From: Hydrogenophaga pseudoflava NBRC 102511
GTDB taxonomy: Bacteria; Pseudomonadota; Gammaproteobacteria; Burkholderiales; Burkholderiaceae_C
Length of the DNA stretch: 32,126 bases
NCBI RefSeq assembly: GCF_001592285.1
Contig: NZ_BCWQ01000024.1
Span: forward strand, 1 to 32,126
Direction: 5' to 3'
The notes beneath the pieces were generated by a model. The model was not told where the DNA came from. It worked only from the letters and a program-made list of their open reading frames with translations, and did not search any database. Made by a program: the position numbers and the translations under genes. Shown piece by piece: positions 1 through 8,509 of the stretch; position 1 is the first letter of the stretch; every line of letters begins with the position of its first letter.

Positions 1-2
1 CA

Positions 3-329
3 CTGCATCAACAGATCCAGGCGTTTCACAGCTGGATCCGCCAACGCTGGCCAGGCTGCACGGCGCGGGCCGAGGTGCCGGTGAAAGCGCGGCTGCCAAA
101 CGGGCAGGTGCTCAATGGGCGGATTGATCTGTTGCTGGAAACGGCGCAGGGGTATGTGCTGATCGACCACAAGTCGTCACCGCATGCCGAAAGCCAATGG
201 GATGAACTGGTAGCTGAGTACAAGCCGCAGCTGGATGCCTATGCCAAAGGGATTGTCGAAGCCTCTGGCAGGAGCGTCATGGAGCAGTGGTTGCTGCTGC
301 CGGTTTCAGCGGCGATGGTCAAGATTTGA
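3..329 (+). CDS. PD-(D/E)XK nuclease domain, C-terminal fragment (UvrD/RecB-like)
   Basis: This is the 3' end of a gene entering from the left edge; the frame is open from base 3 and ends in TGA at 327-329. The visible 108 residues contain the core of a PD-(D/E)XK nuclease: an acidic residue in GRIDLLLE, then the D-x-K pair in YVLIDHKSS, then a helix with YKPQLDAY. That last motif is typical of the RecB/AddA nuclease domain, where it follows the D-x-K strand. By family knowledge such a domain usually ends a UvrD-type helicase-nuclease or a stand-alone Cas4/RecB-like exonuclease, acting on DNA ends in the cytoplasm. The helicase part cannot be seen, so the full architecture is inferred. It points toward the convergent helicase cluster, but whether it belongs to it is unknown. 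Confidence 0.75.
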   Translation: MHQQIQAFHSWIRQRWPGCTARAEVPVKARLPNGQVLNGRIDLLLETAQGYVLIDHKSSPHAESQWDELVAEYKPQLDAYAKGIVEASGRSVMEQWLLLPVSAAMVKI

Positions 330-398
330 TAGCAAGCAAGTCTTTAGAACAGTGAATGGCGGCCGAACCGCTACATCTATTTCAAGGAGAGAAATTCA

Positions 399-488
399 AT
401 GGAACTGGAGTTCAAGGTTTTCGGCAACCACGTTTCTATGCTGCCCGACACACCATTTATCTACAGAGACATGAGTATCCAGACATGA
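399..488 (+). pseudogene. short frame with strong RBS, probable truncated gene start
   Basis: An AAGGAG ribosome binding site at 384-389 lies nine bases before an ATG at 399. The frame then runs only 29 codons to a TGA at 486-488. The protein begins MELEFKVFGNHV and matches nothing I recognise. The site is far stronger than most in this window, which suggests a genuine translation start whose gene body was lost. The frame ends two bases before the stop of the convergent helicase gene, so the junction of the minus-strand cluster with older DNA may lie here. It could also be a real small peptide or chance. Confidence 0.4.
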
Positions 489-490
489 CA

Positions 491-3400
491 TTACGGGCGC
501 AAATCAACACAGAACACTGCCAGTTCACTCATGGCATCTTCCTGGCCTTTCAAATTCTTGTGCAGCAGCTGCAAGAGATGCTCCGGATTGGGCATTCCCA
601 GCACCAACCGATAGATGGCCCTTTGCTTTTGCATGTACTTGTGCTGGACAAACTGCTCGCTGCCCAGAGTGCCGACGACCCAATGGCGAGGACTCGACCC
701 GGGGTAAACCCACCAAGGGCTCAAGCCGTTACCCTCGCCCCCCCCATACTCCGCCTCCTTGGCTGACGCCAATTTGGCCCACGGGCTGCTACCGCAAACC
801 ATCTGGCCACCCGCGGATAGCCAATCAAGCGCCATGGCGCGCCTCACGTTTAGCCCGGCAAAACGTGTGATTCGACCCTCTCGCTGTTCCATGGAAACCG
901 GGTTGGCTGCCAGGTCCCAATGCAGCAAGGCATCGCACCAGGGATGCATGTCCAGCCCCTCTTGACCGATAGACGTCGTCACGAGCACTCTTGGCCAGAA
1001 TGGGCTGTTGAATGCGCGTTTTACCTCGTCCGCACGAATCTTGGTTTCAGACTCCGACTGCCTGTCAGCGCCCTCGGTGTCTGACCTTTGAACAGCTGCG
1101 CCCAAAGGCACCGCGACATGACAACGCAGCTTGAATTGACTGTCGTTGGCTACATCCCCTGGGTTGCTATGCAATGTAACGTTTACGTCCCGCAAACTCA
1201 GGGCCGCTGTTAGCTCGGCCAATTTTTCGTGCCACTCTCCTGTTGCCTGAGACAGGAACCAAAAATGCTCATCCAGCACCGATTCCAGGTTCCCATGGAC
1301 AACAGCCTCCATGACGGAGGTCATGTAACGCCTTCGTTTGTCACGTGTTATGGCTGCCTCAAACCATGCTGTATCGAGATACCTTCTCAGGCCTGACCAA
1401 CAGAGGTCGATCGTGTGGTGCAACTCGCCTTCATCCATGGCTTTTGGCCAATGGCGATACAGGGCTCGCAAGGCGACAACCGCTGGCGAGGAGATCGCCA
1501 ACTGAATCAGGCCGTTTAACTCGACCTCATCTATGACGCCATAGAGCAGGAAGGGTTCATCAAACCATCGCTTAATCAATGACGACAGTTCCTTTGAACG
1601 GTCGGGTGATGAGCAGTGGCGTAGCCAGGCTGCCTTGGCTGGGGTCTCCACGCCCTTGGCCTGCAACTGTTCCATTGCAACCACGAGTTCCCAGTCGCGC
1701 CATCGACGCCGCCAAGATGCTCGCCGCTGCTCATTCACCACTTTGACATCATGCTCCTTCAGCCATTCCCGAAGTTGCATGCGAATGACTTGCTTGGCGC
1801 GATGGATGCCTTTCAAACGGTCAGGGAGATCCTTGCTGTCTGCTAAGGGGTCGAGCATCGCGAGAAAGGACGAAGGGTGGAAAGCGCACAAGAGGCCGGG
1901 ATGGTCCTCATCACCTCTGAAGCGCGTCCGTTTGTTGACCAGCTCGTATCGAAGAGGCCCCTTTTCACCTTGGATCGATAACTTGCGTTCCAACTCGTAA
2001 CTGAGCAAGCCCGATAGCGCGGATGGCACAGCTTTGAAACGACTGAAAACCAGAACCTTGTCCTGAATCTTGCTATCGTCCTCGCCTGAGCGGGCCCATT
2101 GGCCTTCCAACGGCCACCACGGCAGGGATGGTGCGACCCATGGCAAGGCAAGATCCGGTATCGACACCGCGTCGATCAGCGAACGTAAACGGGGATGCGG
2201 CCATTCTTTGGGCCCACCGTATTTTTGCCGGGTCGCTTCGTCCAGGTGCACCGTCACTGTTGCAGAGCGACGGCTCTTCCAGGCCAGGTAATGCGCCCCC
2301 AGGGTTTGCATGGGTAACGGGACGGACTGCCACAAGGGCATGGCCCAGGGACGATGGTCTTCCTTGAACGAGCCTAACATGTCTACCAGCGGGGTCAGGT
2401 CATCGGCTCGGATCTCTTGGGTCACCTCATTGGTGCAGAAAGATGAAGCATTCGATCCCAAGGCTTCCAACTGCAGAATATCGCTGGAAGATACTCGCTC
2501 CGTACGGGCCATCAGCGGCCGCAGCTTTTCTTCAAGCTGCGTTCGACAAATTTTTGCCGCCTCCACCACCTCAGATTTGCCAGGCGCCCAGTCCATCAGC
2601 AATGAGTGCAACTCGTGGTATGCCTCCTTGATTTCGCCCAGCCGCCTCTTATCCAAAGCCAGAAAAGCGAGCAGGTCGAAAAAGTCCTGATGGTGCTCTT
2701 TCCCTTCTGTGCTCTTGGCCGCTCCTCCTGGAAGACCATAGGGCGTTGCAGAGAGCAGCAAAAGCGCCGGCCCATCGCCGCCGCGACCTTGCCCGCGCAA
2801 CGCCTTCAGCACCGACGATGTGGCGTGGTTCCGGTCGTAGCCCGTCTCATCCACTGCGGCGCGCCCCTCCTCCGCCGTTTCATTACCCTCGTCTTCATCA
2901 AGCAGATCTCTGAAACGCTGGAACTCATCGAAGATCACCAAATCAGGTTTGATGGACTTCAGCGCGGCTTCGGTCATAGCCACACGGCATGCGCCAACGA
3001 GCTTTGCGTGCAGGCTAGCGTCCTTGACATGCGATTTCACGGCTTCGACAAGGTCGCCTCGGAGCAGCTCGGCTAAAGATGCTTCGAACCGGTTTTGATA
3101 TTCAGAGGTGATGTTGAGCTGCTGATGCTCCACCCGTTCGTTGAGTGACTCCTTCTTTGCGGCTCCCTTGAAGGCCGCCAACATGTTGTCGTGGTTGATC
3201 CTCCGCCCGTTACGGCGCCGCATCATTTCTTGCACCAGGAACAACGCAACCGCACGTTCCTCCAGCTTGCCATCCATGCGTTGCCCTCTCAGAGTCGGCA
3301 CACTTGTTACTGGCGTAAGCGAGTAAACGTGAACCTTCTGATGGTTTGGTGGCTCACCTGACACCAGCAAGCTCGGCCGATCAATCTCGGCCAAGGCTTG

Positions 3401-3661
3401 GTTGCGCTGTTCCTCATCCGGCAAAAAGCCCAACAGTCTTTTGACGTTTTGCCGGGCAATCACCAGGTTCGCGCAGACGTACATCACCTTGATAGGGCGG
3501 CTCGCCATCAGCGCTTGCATGCCCTGAATCACGCCACTGGCCACCACGGTTTTGCCTAAGCCGACCTCATCGGCCACGAGGAAGCGGCGCGAGCCGCTTT
3601 TATCGGTCAAGGACTTCAGCGCTGCCTTGATCGTTCTCGCCTGAAAATCTCTCGCCTTCAT
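491..3661 (-). CDS. large SF2/SNF2-type helicase of a DUF6361-PLD-helicase cluster
   Basis: The protein is 1056 residues when started at the ATG at 3661, chosen because it overlaps the stop of the upstream PLD gene in an ATGA junction. An upstream in-frame ATG at 3700 lies inside that gene. Walker A is DEVGLGKT at about residues 31-38, motif II is DEFQ at about 245-248, and motif III is SATP at about 304-307. The second RecA-like lobe has a motif IV-like VLVFSRF, a motif V-like TTSIGQEGLDM, and motif VI QREGRITR. These mark an ATP-driven SF2 translocase of the SNF2/RapA-like type. Long insertions between the lobes are of unknown nature. It is last in a translationally coupled operon behind a PLD nuclease-like protein, which suggests DNA translocation coupled to cleavage. 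That role is inference. Confidence 0.85.
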   Translation of the reverse strand: MKARDFQARTIKAALKSLTDKSGSRRFLVADEVGLGKTVVASGVIQGMQALMASRPIKVMYVCANLVIARQNVKRLLGFLPDEEQRNQALAEIDRPSLLVSGEPPNHQKVHVYSLTPVTSVPTLRGQRMDGKLEERAVALFLVQEMMRRRNGRRINHDNMLAAFKGAAKKESLNERVEHQQLNITSEYQNRFEASLAELLRGDLVEAVKSHVKDASLHAKLVGACRVAMTEAALKSIKPDLVIFDEFQRFRDLLDEDEGNETAEEGRAAVDETGYDRNHATSSVLKALRGQGRGGDGPALLLLSATPYGLPGGAAKSTEGKEHHQDFFDLLAFLALDKRRLGEIKEAYHELHSLLMDWAPGKSEVVEAAKICRTQLEEKLRPLMARTERVSSSDILQLEALGSNASSFCTNEVTQEIRADDLTPLVDMLGSFKEDHRPWAMPLWQSVPLPMQTLGAHYLAWKSRRSATVTVHLDEATRQKYGGPKEWPHPRLRSLIDAVSIPDLALPWVAPSLPWWPLEGQWARSGEDDSKIQDKVLVFSRFKAVPSALSGLLSYELERKLSIQGEKGPLRYELVNKRTRFRGDEDHPGLLCAFHPSSFLAMLDPLADSKDLPDRLKGIHRAKQVIRMQLREWLKEHDVKVVNEQRRASWRRRWRDWELVVAMEQLQAKGVETPAKAAWLRHCSSPDRSKELSSLIKRWFDEPFLLYGVIDEVELNGLIQLAISSPAVVALRALYRHWPKAMDEGELHHTIDLCWSGLRRYLDTAWFEAAITRDKRRRYMTSVMEAVVHGNLESVLDEHFWFLSQATGEWHEKLAELTAALSLRDVNVTLHSNPGDVANDSQFKLRCHVAVPLGAAVQRSDTEGADRQSESETKIRADEVKRAFNSPFWPRVLVTTSIGQEGLDMHPWCDALLHWDLAANPVSMEQREGRITRFAGLNVRRAMALDWLSAGGQMVCGSSPWAKLASAKEAEYGGGEGNGLSPWWVYPGSSPRHWVVGTLGSEQFVQHKYMQKQRAIYRLVLGMPNPEHLLQLLHKNLKGQEDAMSELAVFCVDLRP

Positions 3662-5586
3662 CGTGCGGTTACTCTGGGCGCCTTCTTGATCACAGGCCAT
3701 GCTCGGCTCAGTGCCTGCAGATGCGCCACATCTTCTTGGTTGGTGTCGTCGCTTTTCCCGGCTGTCGTCACTTGTCCCTGGCGCTGCCAGACGGCCAGAA
3801 TGTGTTCAATCTCTTCAGCACTCCCACTGCCACTGAACCAATAGCGAAGCATTTGCTCGAGTGTAGGCAAGTCCGTCTTTGAGGAACGCCCGCTTGCACG
3901 CCTCCGGTCTGAGGGCTTGTCATCCTCATCGCTCCCGTCGTCGTCCCACCGTCCCCCGCCTTCAGAGACACGCTTGCCTTGCAACACGTCAGCCAGCCAA
4001 GCCAGGCTCTGTGTTGGCCCCATATAGGTACGCAAGGCTTCGATGTCACGGTCCGCCCCCAAGGGCGGATGCCATGTGACGCTCTGTACCCATGAGGTGC
4101 TCTCATCACCCAATTTCAGCGTGAAACGCAGCAAGTTAGAGCGTGTGTGCAGCGCTTGCTCGCCTGGCCACTCCGAGCGGCGACGTGTAAGGACCAAAGG
4201 CTGCATGTCTTTTGCACTCAGTGGCGCCCAACTCACCTGCAAATCTTTTGGCCATGTCACATCCACCAGTGCGGATGCTTCCAAGAACGTGCGGACCTGT
4301 TCCTCTAGCTGGCATGCGTGGCTCAACGCCTGCACCACCTGGGTCCGACATTTCTCAACGCTTGATTGCTCAGCATCTTCCTCCACCGCTTCGCTTGAGG
4401 GGGGCTCATACGGAGAAGTCATCGACAAGAACGCATCAATGCCAGTCAGAACTTCCTTGCCGGACTGCCGCCGCTCCAGGTCTACCTGAACATAACACTC
4501 GGCATTGCGCTCCCACGCACGCTGCGTGAGGTTAGGGCTACCCAGCCACAGCGTGTGTTCACGCCCTTGAGAAGCCAACAGAAACTTGGCGTGCAGCCCT
4601 ACCTGATCCAACCCGATGAGCTCTTCCTCCTCACCATCTGGCTCGTTGCCATAACGGGTCTCGGGCAGCACGTGGCATGTCAAGCCCCCCAGCCTTTGCC
4701 AGTTTTTCTCGGTGAATTTGGCGAACTGGGCGGCGGTGCTCACCAGAATTCGCTCGCATTTGTCGGCGCCCGACTTGGCAATCTTGGCTGCGGTCGCGGC
4801 ATCGACGAAAGGCGCCACGGCGATCACCCTGCGTGCCTCTTTCGGAATACGAGGAAACGCCGTACCGGACTCGCCAAACGGCCCCATGGCCAGTTTCTTG
4901 ACATCCAAACCGGCGGGGATGCTCCATCGGCGCGACCTCAACTCAGGCTGATGCGCCTGCCATGCCGTTAGCGCATCTTTCAGAAAGGGTTCTGCTACCA
5001 GACTCTCCAGCAAGGAGGGGATGCCCGCAACAGCTTTGCGCTCGTGACCTGCGGGCACGTCCTGATCGCTTGCTTCAGCGCAGAGATGCAAGCCCAGATC
5101 CCAGGACACATCTTTGGTCAGGTTTCTGCTGCCCATCAGGAACACCCAACGGCTGGTACCGCGTTGATGCGTGTCATCGACCGGCACCTGCCTGACCAGC
5201 GCAAACTTGGCGTGCCAGGATTGCCCACCTGAACCTGCGCTTTCATCCCACGGACACTCAATCAGGAAGCGATCCAGCAGGGCCACGATGGGTGATGGCT
5301 TCGACGCTCCTGACGTGACCCGTCCTGCCTGAACGATGACATGCACCCGGCCCCGCAAACGGCTCAATGCACGCCCTAAACCAACGCGGGTGCCTGGTGC
5401 CGAGGCATCATCGTCTGCGTCTTGCCCCTCCAGGGCCAGCAGCGATGCCGCGACCACAGACAGATGGGCGCTGTAGGTCGAGAGCACGGCCCTGTCCGTG
5501 CGCCAGCCTGGTGGGGGCTTCAGCCTGTCTAGCCACGCCAACTGGGCCATGTGCTCAGGCTTTTTGTCATCTGCTTCTGTGCTCAT
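3658..5586 (-). CDS. phospholipase D-like protein with two HKD motifs
   Basis: The protein is 642 residues from the ATG at 5586, which overlaps the stop of the DUF6361 gene (ATGA). A longer frame begins at 5676 but would run through that gene. Two PLD half-sites are visible: HAK at about residues 125-127 with GSRNLT at 152-157, and HAK at about 332-334 with GSPNLT at 349-354. Both retain His and Lys, so both halves of a PLD active site look intact. Members linked to helicases generally act as nucleases (compare BfiI and the PLD proteins of DISARM) rather than lipases. A charged low-complexity stretch, GGRWDDDGSDEDDK, lies near the C-terminus. No signal peptide is seen, so a cytoplasmic DNA-processing role is likely but inferred. 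Confidence 0.85.
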   Translation of the reverse strand: MSTEADDKKPEHMAQLAWLDRLKPPPGWRTDRAVLSTYSAHLSVVAASLLALEGQDADDDASAPGTRVGLGRALSRLRGRVHVIVQAGRVTSGASKPSPIVALLDRFLIECPWDESAGSGGQSWHAKFALVRQVPVDDTHQRGTSRWVFLMGSRNLTKDVSWDLGLHLCAEASDQDVPAGHERKAVAGIPSLLESLVAEPFLKDALTAWQAHQPELRSRRWSIPAGLDVKKLAMGPFGESGTAFPRIPKEARRVIAVAPFVDAATAAKIAKSGADKCERILVSTAAQFAKFTEKNWQRLGGLTCHVLPETRYGNEPDGEEEELIGLDQVGLHAKFLLASQGREHTLWLGSPNLTQRAWERNAECYVQVDLERRQSGKEVLTGIDAFLSMTSPYEPPSSEAVEEDAEQSSVEKCRTQVVQALSHACQLEEQVRTFLEASALVDVTWPKDLQVSWAPLSAKDMQPLVLTRRRSEWPGEQALHTRSNLLRFTLKLGDESTSWVQSVTWHPPLGADRDIEALRTYMGPTQSLAWLADVLQGKRVSEGGGRWDDDGSDEDDKPSDRRRASGRSSKTDLPTLEQMLRYWFSGSGSAEEIEHILAVWQRQGQVTTAGKSDDTNQEDVAHLQALSRAWPVIKKAPRVTAR

Positions 5587-6794
5587 GCTCCGGCCCTCAG
5601 ATCGCTCACCATGCGCTTCACATTGCGCCAGCGGTAATGCAGAGGTTCGGCCAAAGCGTGATCCTGTGGGTTCCATTCGCCCCTTCGCGTCACCCCGGTT
5701 TGGCTAGTGGCCAACCGAGCCAGCACGCCTTTTCGGCGCACTTCAGCCCGCCTGTAGGCCTCCTCCATGGGTGAACTGAGGCGCGAGTGATGGCCCTGTT
5801 TCAGCCATTCTTGTGTGCTTGTCAGAACCGTCATCAGCTCATTGCTCACGTGCAGATTGGGCACCGATGTGCTGAGCTTCTGTACATCCACCGCCAGGGC
5901 TTGCTCAATGTGTTTCTCAACCACCTTGAGCAAGTGATCGCGATGCGTGGTTTCAGTCGGCTGCCCGTCCTTCTCGCGCAATCTTTCCACCAGAGCCGCA
6001 TAAACGGCTCGCCCAATGCCTGCCAGGCTGGCGACATTGACAGCCATCTTCAGTCGACTTTGATCCTCTGCAGAGGCACATTGCCTCAGGCTTGACCCAG
6101 CCAGTCCCTCTTCAAGCTCCTTCTCTTTCCATTCGCCGCTTCGCCGCACCATGCGAGCGAACAAGCTCAGCTGCCCATCAGGTGTCTTGGTGCCACTGAG
6201 CTTTTTCAGAAGAAACACAGGCTCGTCGTTGAGCAACTTGAATGTCTGTGTGGTCTCGCTGGTCAGAAGCGATGCAGGGCATGCTGGCATGTCTGGATCA
6301 AAGAAGCGCTCAGCAGCGATATCCACATCACCGTCGTCACCGCGATGCTCTTTGCCCTTGCGCTGCGACAGCGCCAACCTTGACAACACGGCACGGCGGC
6401 CAGAGGCCCCGGACACTTCAGGCGAGAGAATTTCCCAGCGGGCCAGCGATGACCAGTAGATGGTGGAAGCCGGCTGGGCGGGCAACCTGTTCTTCAGGCT
6501 ACCCCCAATGACCCCACCGCCTTCAGGATCGGCCTTCGCCAAACGCATCTGCAAACGCAGTTCCAGGTCATTGAGCCTCTTCTCATCGCCACCGGATGCC
6601 TGGATCAGCCAGGGCACAAAGAGCGCGTACTTCAGCCGGGTGTGCAACACCGAGGTGCCGGGAAAGAAGTGATCGGCAAATGCCTGGTGCAGCACCAGGA
6701 AGCCGATCTCATCTCTCACGCCGCGTTCATCGCCATGCAGAGCCTGTTCCGCTTGGCCAACGGCCTGACGAGAAAGTTGGATCCAACCGATCAC
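5583..6794 (-). CDS. DUF6361-family protein
   Basis: The protein is 403 residues with a GTG start at 6794. The N-terminal segment, with FPGTSVLHTRLKYALFVPWL at about residues 45-64, is the signature I recognise for the DUF6361 family, whose members are about 400 residues long. The function is not known to me. No catalytic motif, membrane segment or signal peptide is evident. It lies second in the cluster, and its stop overlaps the start of the PLD gene, so the two products are probably made in fixed proportion. Repeated co-occurrence with PLD and helicase genes would fit a DNA-recognition or regulatory subunit, but nothing in the sequence proves it. Confidence 0.75.
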   Translation of the reverse strand: MIGWIQLSRQAVGQAEQALHGDERGVRDEIGFLVLHQAFADHFFPGTSVLHTRLKYALFVPWLIQASGGDEKRLNDLELRLQMRLAKADPEGGGVIGGSLKNRLPAQPASTIYWSSLARWEILSPEVSGASGRRAVLSRLALSQRKGKEHRGDDGDVDIAAERFFDPDMPACPASLLTSETTQTFKLLNDEPVFLLKKLSGTKTPDGQLSLFARMVRRSGEWKEKELEEGLAGSSLRQCASAEDQSRLKMAVNVASLAGIGRAVYAALVERLREKDGQPTETTHRDHLLKVVEKHIEQALAVDVQKLSTSVPNLHVSNELMTVLTSTQEWLKQGHHSRLSSPMEEAYRRAEVRRKGVLARLATSQTGVTRRGEWNPQDHALAEPLHYRWRNVKRMVSDLRAGA

Positions 6795-6829
6795 GGCTGC
6801 GTTACTCAGTATTCAGAATGCGGCCACCA

Positions 6830-7180
6830 TCAGAACTCCACCACCACGGTCAACTTCAACGCCGTACGCCCTTTCTCCATGGAGGTCCGAACCCGATCGA
6901 ACTCAGCGCGACCTTCGCAAATCTTGCTCATCACTGCAAGTTTTGCCCTCAGCGATGCATTGAGCACCTTCTTCACGTCGGTCGACATGTCAAGGAAGAA
7001 CTCATGCCTGAGCAGCGTATTGCTCTCCACGCTGCGCATGTTGTAGAGACTCTTGAACATCGGCTCCCGCTGCACACCGTACTGACTCATGATTCGATCT
7101 GCCGCCTGAAAGTCTGGCGCTCCTCCTGCGGCATCCACCTTCAACTTCATGATTGACTGACGCACCATTTGATTGCTCAT
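6830..7180 (-). CDS. 116-residue protein of unknown function, first gene of the cluster
   Basis: I do not recognise this protein. It is basic and mostly helical in appearance, with an ATG at 7178-7180. It ends 35 bases before the DUF6361 start, in the same direction, so it is probably the first gene of that operon. The IS3 element is inserted directly upstream, with its target duplication reaching into the start codon. If the element is removed in thought, the restored sequence has AGAGG two bases before the ATG and an in-frame TGA three codons before that. The original start therefore probably was this ATG and the frame is complete. Its native promoter and ribosome site have been displaced. 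It may be a small subunit or regulator of the cluster. Confidence 0.55.
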   Translation of the reverse strand: MSNQMVRQSIMKLKVDAAGGAPDFQAADRIMSQYGVQREPMFKSLYNMRSVESNTLLRHEFFLDMSTDVKKVLNASLRAKLAVMSKICEGRAEFDRVRTSMEKGRTALKLTVVVEF

Positions 7181-7182
7181 TG

Positions 7183-7208
7183 TGAACCGCCCCGGGAATC
7201 GTGGAGGC
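7183..7208. repeat. IS3 terminal inverted repeat, end next to orfB
   Basis: Starts TGAACCGCCCCGGG and pairs with the reverse complement of 8481-8506. Six of 26 positions differ. Confidence 0.85.
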
Positions 7209-7221
7209 CGGTTGGTTTAAG

Positions 7222-8076
7222 TCAGGCCACCACCATAGAGACCTGACTGGCGAGTTGCCGGTAGTAGTTTGCCTCAGCCTCGGCTGGCGGGATGTAGCCG
7301 ATGGGTTCGAGCAACCGGTGGTGGTTGAACCATGACACCCATTCGAGGGTGGCCAACTCCACCGATTCCTTGGTCTTCCAAGGTGCTCGCCGGTGGATCA
7401 ATTCGGCCTTGTACAGCCCGTTGATCGTCTCGGCCAGCGCGTTGTCGTAGCTGTCACCCTTGCTGCCCACTGAGGGCTCGATACCGGCCTCGGCCAGTCG
7501 CTCTGTGTAGCGGATGCTGACGTATTGCGACCCCCTGTCGGAGTGACAGACCAGGCTGCCGTCGCGCTCAGGCTGGCGTGCGTACAGCGCCTGCTCCAAC
7601 GCATCGAGCACGAAGTCCGTGCGCATCGAACTGCTCACCCTCCAGCCCACGATGCGGCGTGCGTACACGTCGATCACAAAGGCCACGTACAGCCAGCCTT
7701 GCCAGGTCGAGACATAGGTGAAGTCCGAGACCCAGAGCTGGTTGGGTCTGTCGGCCCTGAACACTCGGTTGACCCGGTCCAGCGGGCATGGCTCCCGAGC
7801 GTCGCTGACCGTGGTGCGCACCACCTTGCCACGGCGCACGCCCTGCAAGCCCAGGCGCCGCATCAGCCGCTCGACCGTGCAGCGCGCAATGGCGATGCCT
7901 TCGCGGTTGAGCTGCTTCCAGACCTTGTCGGCGCCGTAGACCTGCATGTTGGCGTGCCACACGCGCTGGATGTGCGGCATCAGGACATCGTCACGTTGAG
8001 CTCTGGCGCAGCGTCGCTCAGGGCTGCGCTGTTCGCAGGCGTGGCGCCAATAGCCTGACGGGGCGATCTGCAACAC
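7222..8076 (-). CDS. IS3-family transposase OrfB (DDE integrase)
   Basis: The 284 residues from the first in-frame ATG carry an IS3 OrfB: an HTH_21-type segment (QVYGADKVWKQL), then the rve integrase core. DDE landmarks are the first Asp in LWVSDFTYVSTWQGWLY, the second in HSDRGSQYVS and the Glu in YDNALAETINGLYKAEL. The C-terminus has the usual WFNHHRLLEPIGYIPPAEAE. The frame continues open upstream to about 8175 and encodes the expected [17 protein letters not shown] segment. The working protein is therefore probably an OrfAB fusion made by -1 frameshifting rather than a protein started at 8076. Confidence 0.93.
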   Translation of the reverse strand: MLQIAPSGYWRHACEQRSPERRCARAQRDDVLMPHIQRVWHANMQVYGADKVWKQLNREGIAIARCTVERLMRRLGLQGVRRGKVVRTTVSDAREPCPLDRVNRVFRADRPNQLWVSDFTYVSTWQGWLYVAFVIDVYARRIVGWRVSSSMRTDFVLDALEQALYARQPERDGSLVCHSDRGSQYVSIRYTERLAEAGIEPSVGSKGDSYDNALAETINGLYKAELIHRRAPWKTKESVELATLEWVSWFNHHRLLEPIGYIPPAEAEANYYRQLASQVSMVVA

Positions 8077-8129
8077 CTTGCAGATCGACTCGACCCCGTA
8101 GGCCTGTCGATGCTGGTCGATGAAGCCCT

Positions 8130-8456
8130 TCAGGACTTCAGACGGCGGTCGAGCTCCGCCTGGGCGAAAAACGCGCTGGCCAACTTCAAGATCTCGTTGG
8201 CCTTGCGCAGCTCCTTGTTCTCGCGCTCGAGCTCCTTGAGGCGCTGCAGTTCAGAAGTGGTGATGCCCTGGCGAACGCCACTGCCGACCTCGTGGCGCTT
8301 GACCCATGTGTGCAGGGTCTGCGGCACACAACCGATCTTGGGCGCGATCGAATCGATGGCCGCCCACAGCGAGGGGTACTCGCCCCGATGCTCCAGCACC
8401 ATGCGAACAGCTCGTTCGCGCACTTCGGGTGAAAACTGGTTTGACTTCTTGCTCAT
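8130..8456 (-). CDS. IS3-family transposase OrfA
   Basis: The 108 residues hold an HTH_8/IS3 OrfA domain ([16 protein letters not shown], then a [10 protein letters not shown] recognition region) followed by a leucine-zipper-like helix, [20 protein letters not shown]. This is the usual DNA-binding and multimerisation half of the transposase. A GTTTTTC run on the minus strand at 8172-8166 lies in the overlap with the OrfB frame and reads G TTT TTC in the OrfA frame. It is a plausible though imperfect -1 slippery site. Confidence 0.92.
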   Translation of the reverse strand: MSKKSNQFSPEVRERAVRMVLEHRGEYPSLWAAIDSIAPKIGCVPQTLHTWVKRHEVGSGVRQGITTSELQRLKELERENKELRKANEILKLASAFFAQAELDRRLKS

Positions 8457-8480
8457 GGCTCTATCCTCTCAGGGAAAAGA

Positions 8481-8506
8481 GCCTCCTCAAAACCCGGGGC
8501 GATTAA
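8481..8506. repeat. IS3 terminal inverted repeat, end next to orfA
   Basis: Its reverse complement begins TTAATCGCCCCGGG and matches the other end of the element. It lies 24 bases upstream of the orfA start and is followed by the TTG target duplication. Confidence 0.85.
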
Positions 8507-8509
8507 TTG

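Larger units (their letters stand above)
7183..8506 (-). mobile_element. complete IS3-family insertion sequence
   Basis: The element is 1324 bp. Its ends, 7183-7208 and 8481-8506, form an imperfect inverted repeat in which 20 of 26 bases match, including a shared CGCCCCGGG core and GGAGGC inner block. A 3-bp direct repeat TTG flanks it at 7180-7182 and 8507-8509; ATTG is also possible. The short duplication is characteristic of IS3-family transposition. It encodes orfA and orfB in the usual overlapping arrangement. The terminal dinucleotides differ (TG against TT), so the right tip may be drifting. Both frames look intact, and the insertion therefore looks fairly recent. Confidence 0.9.
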
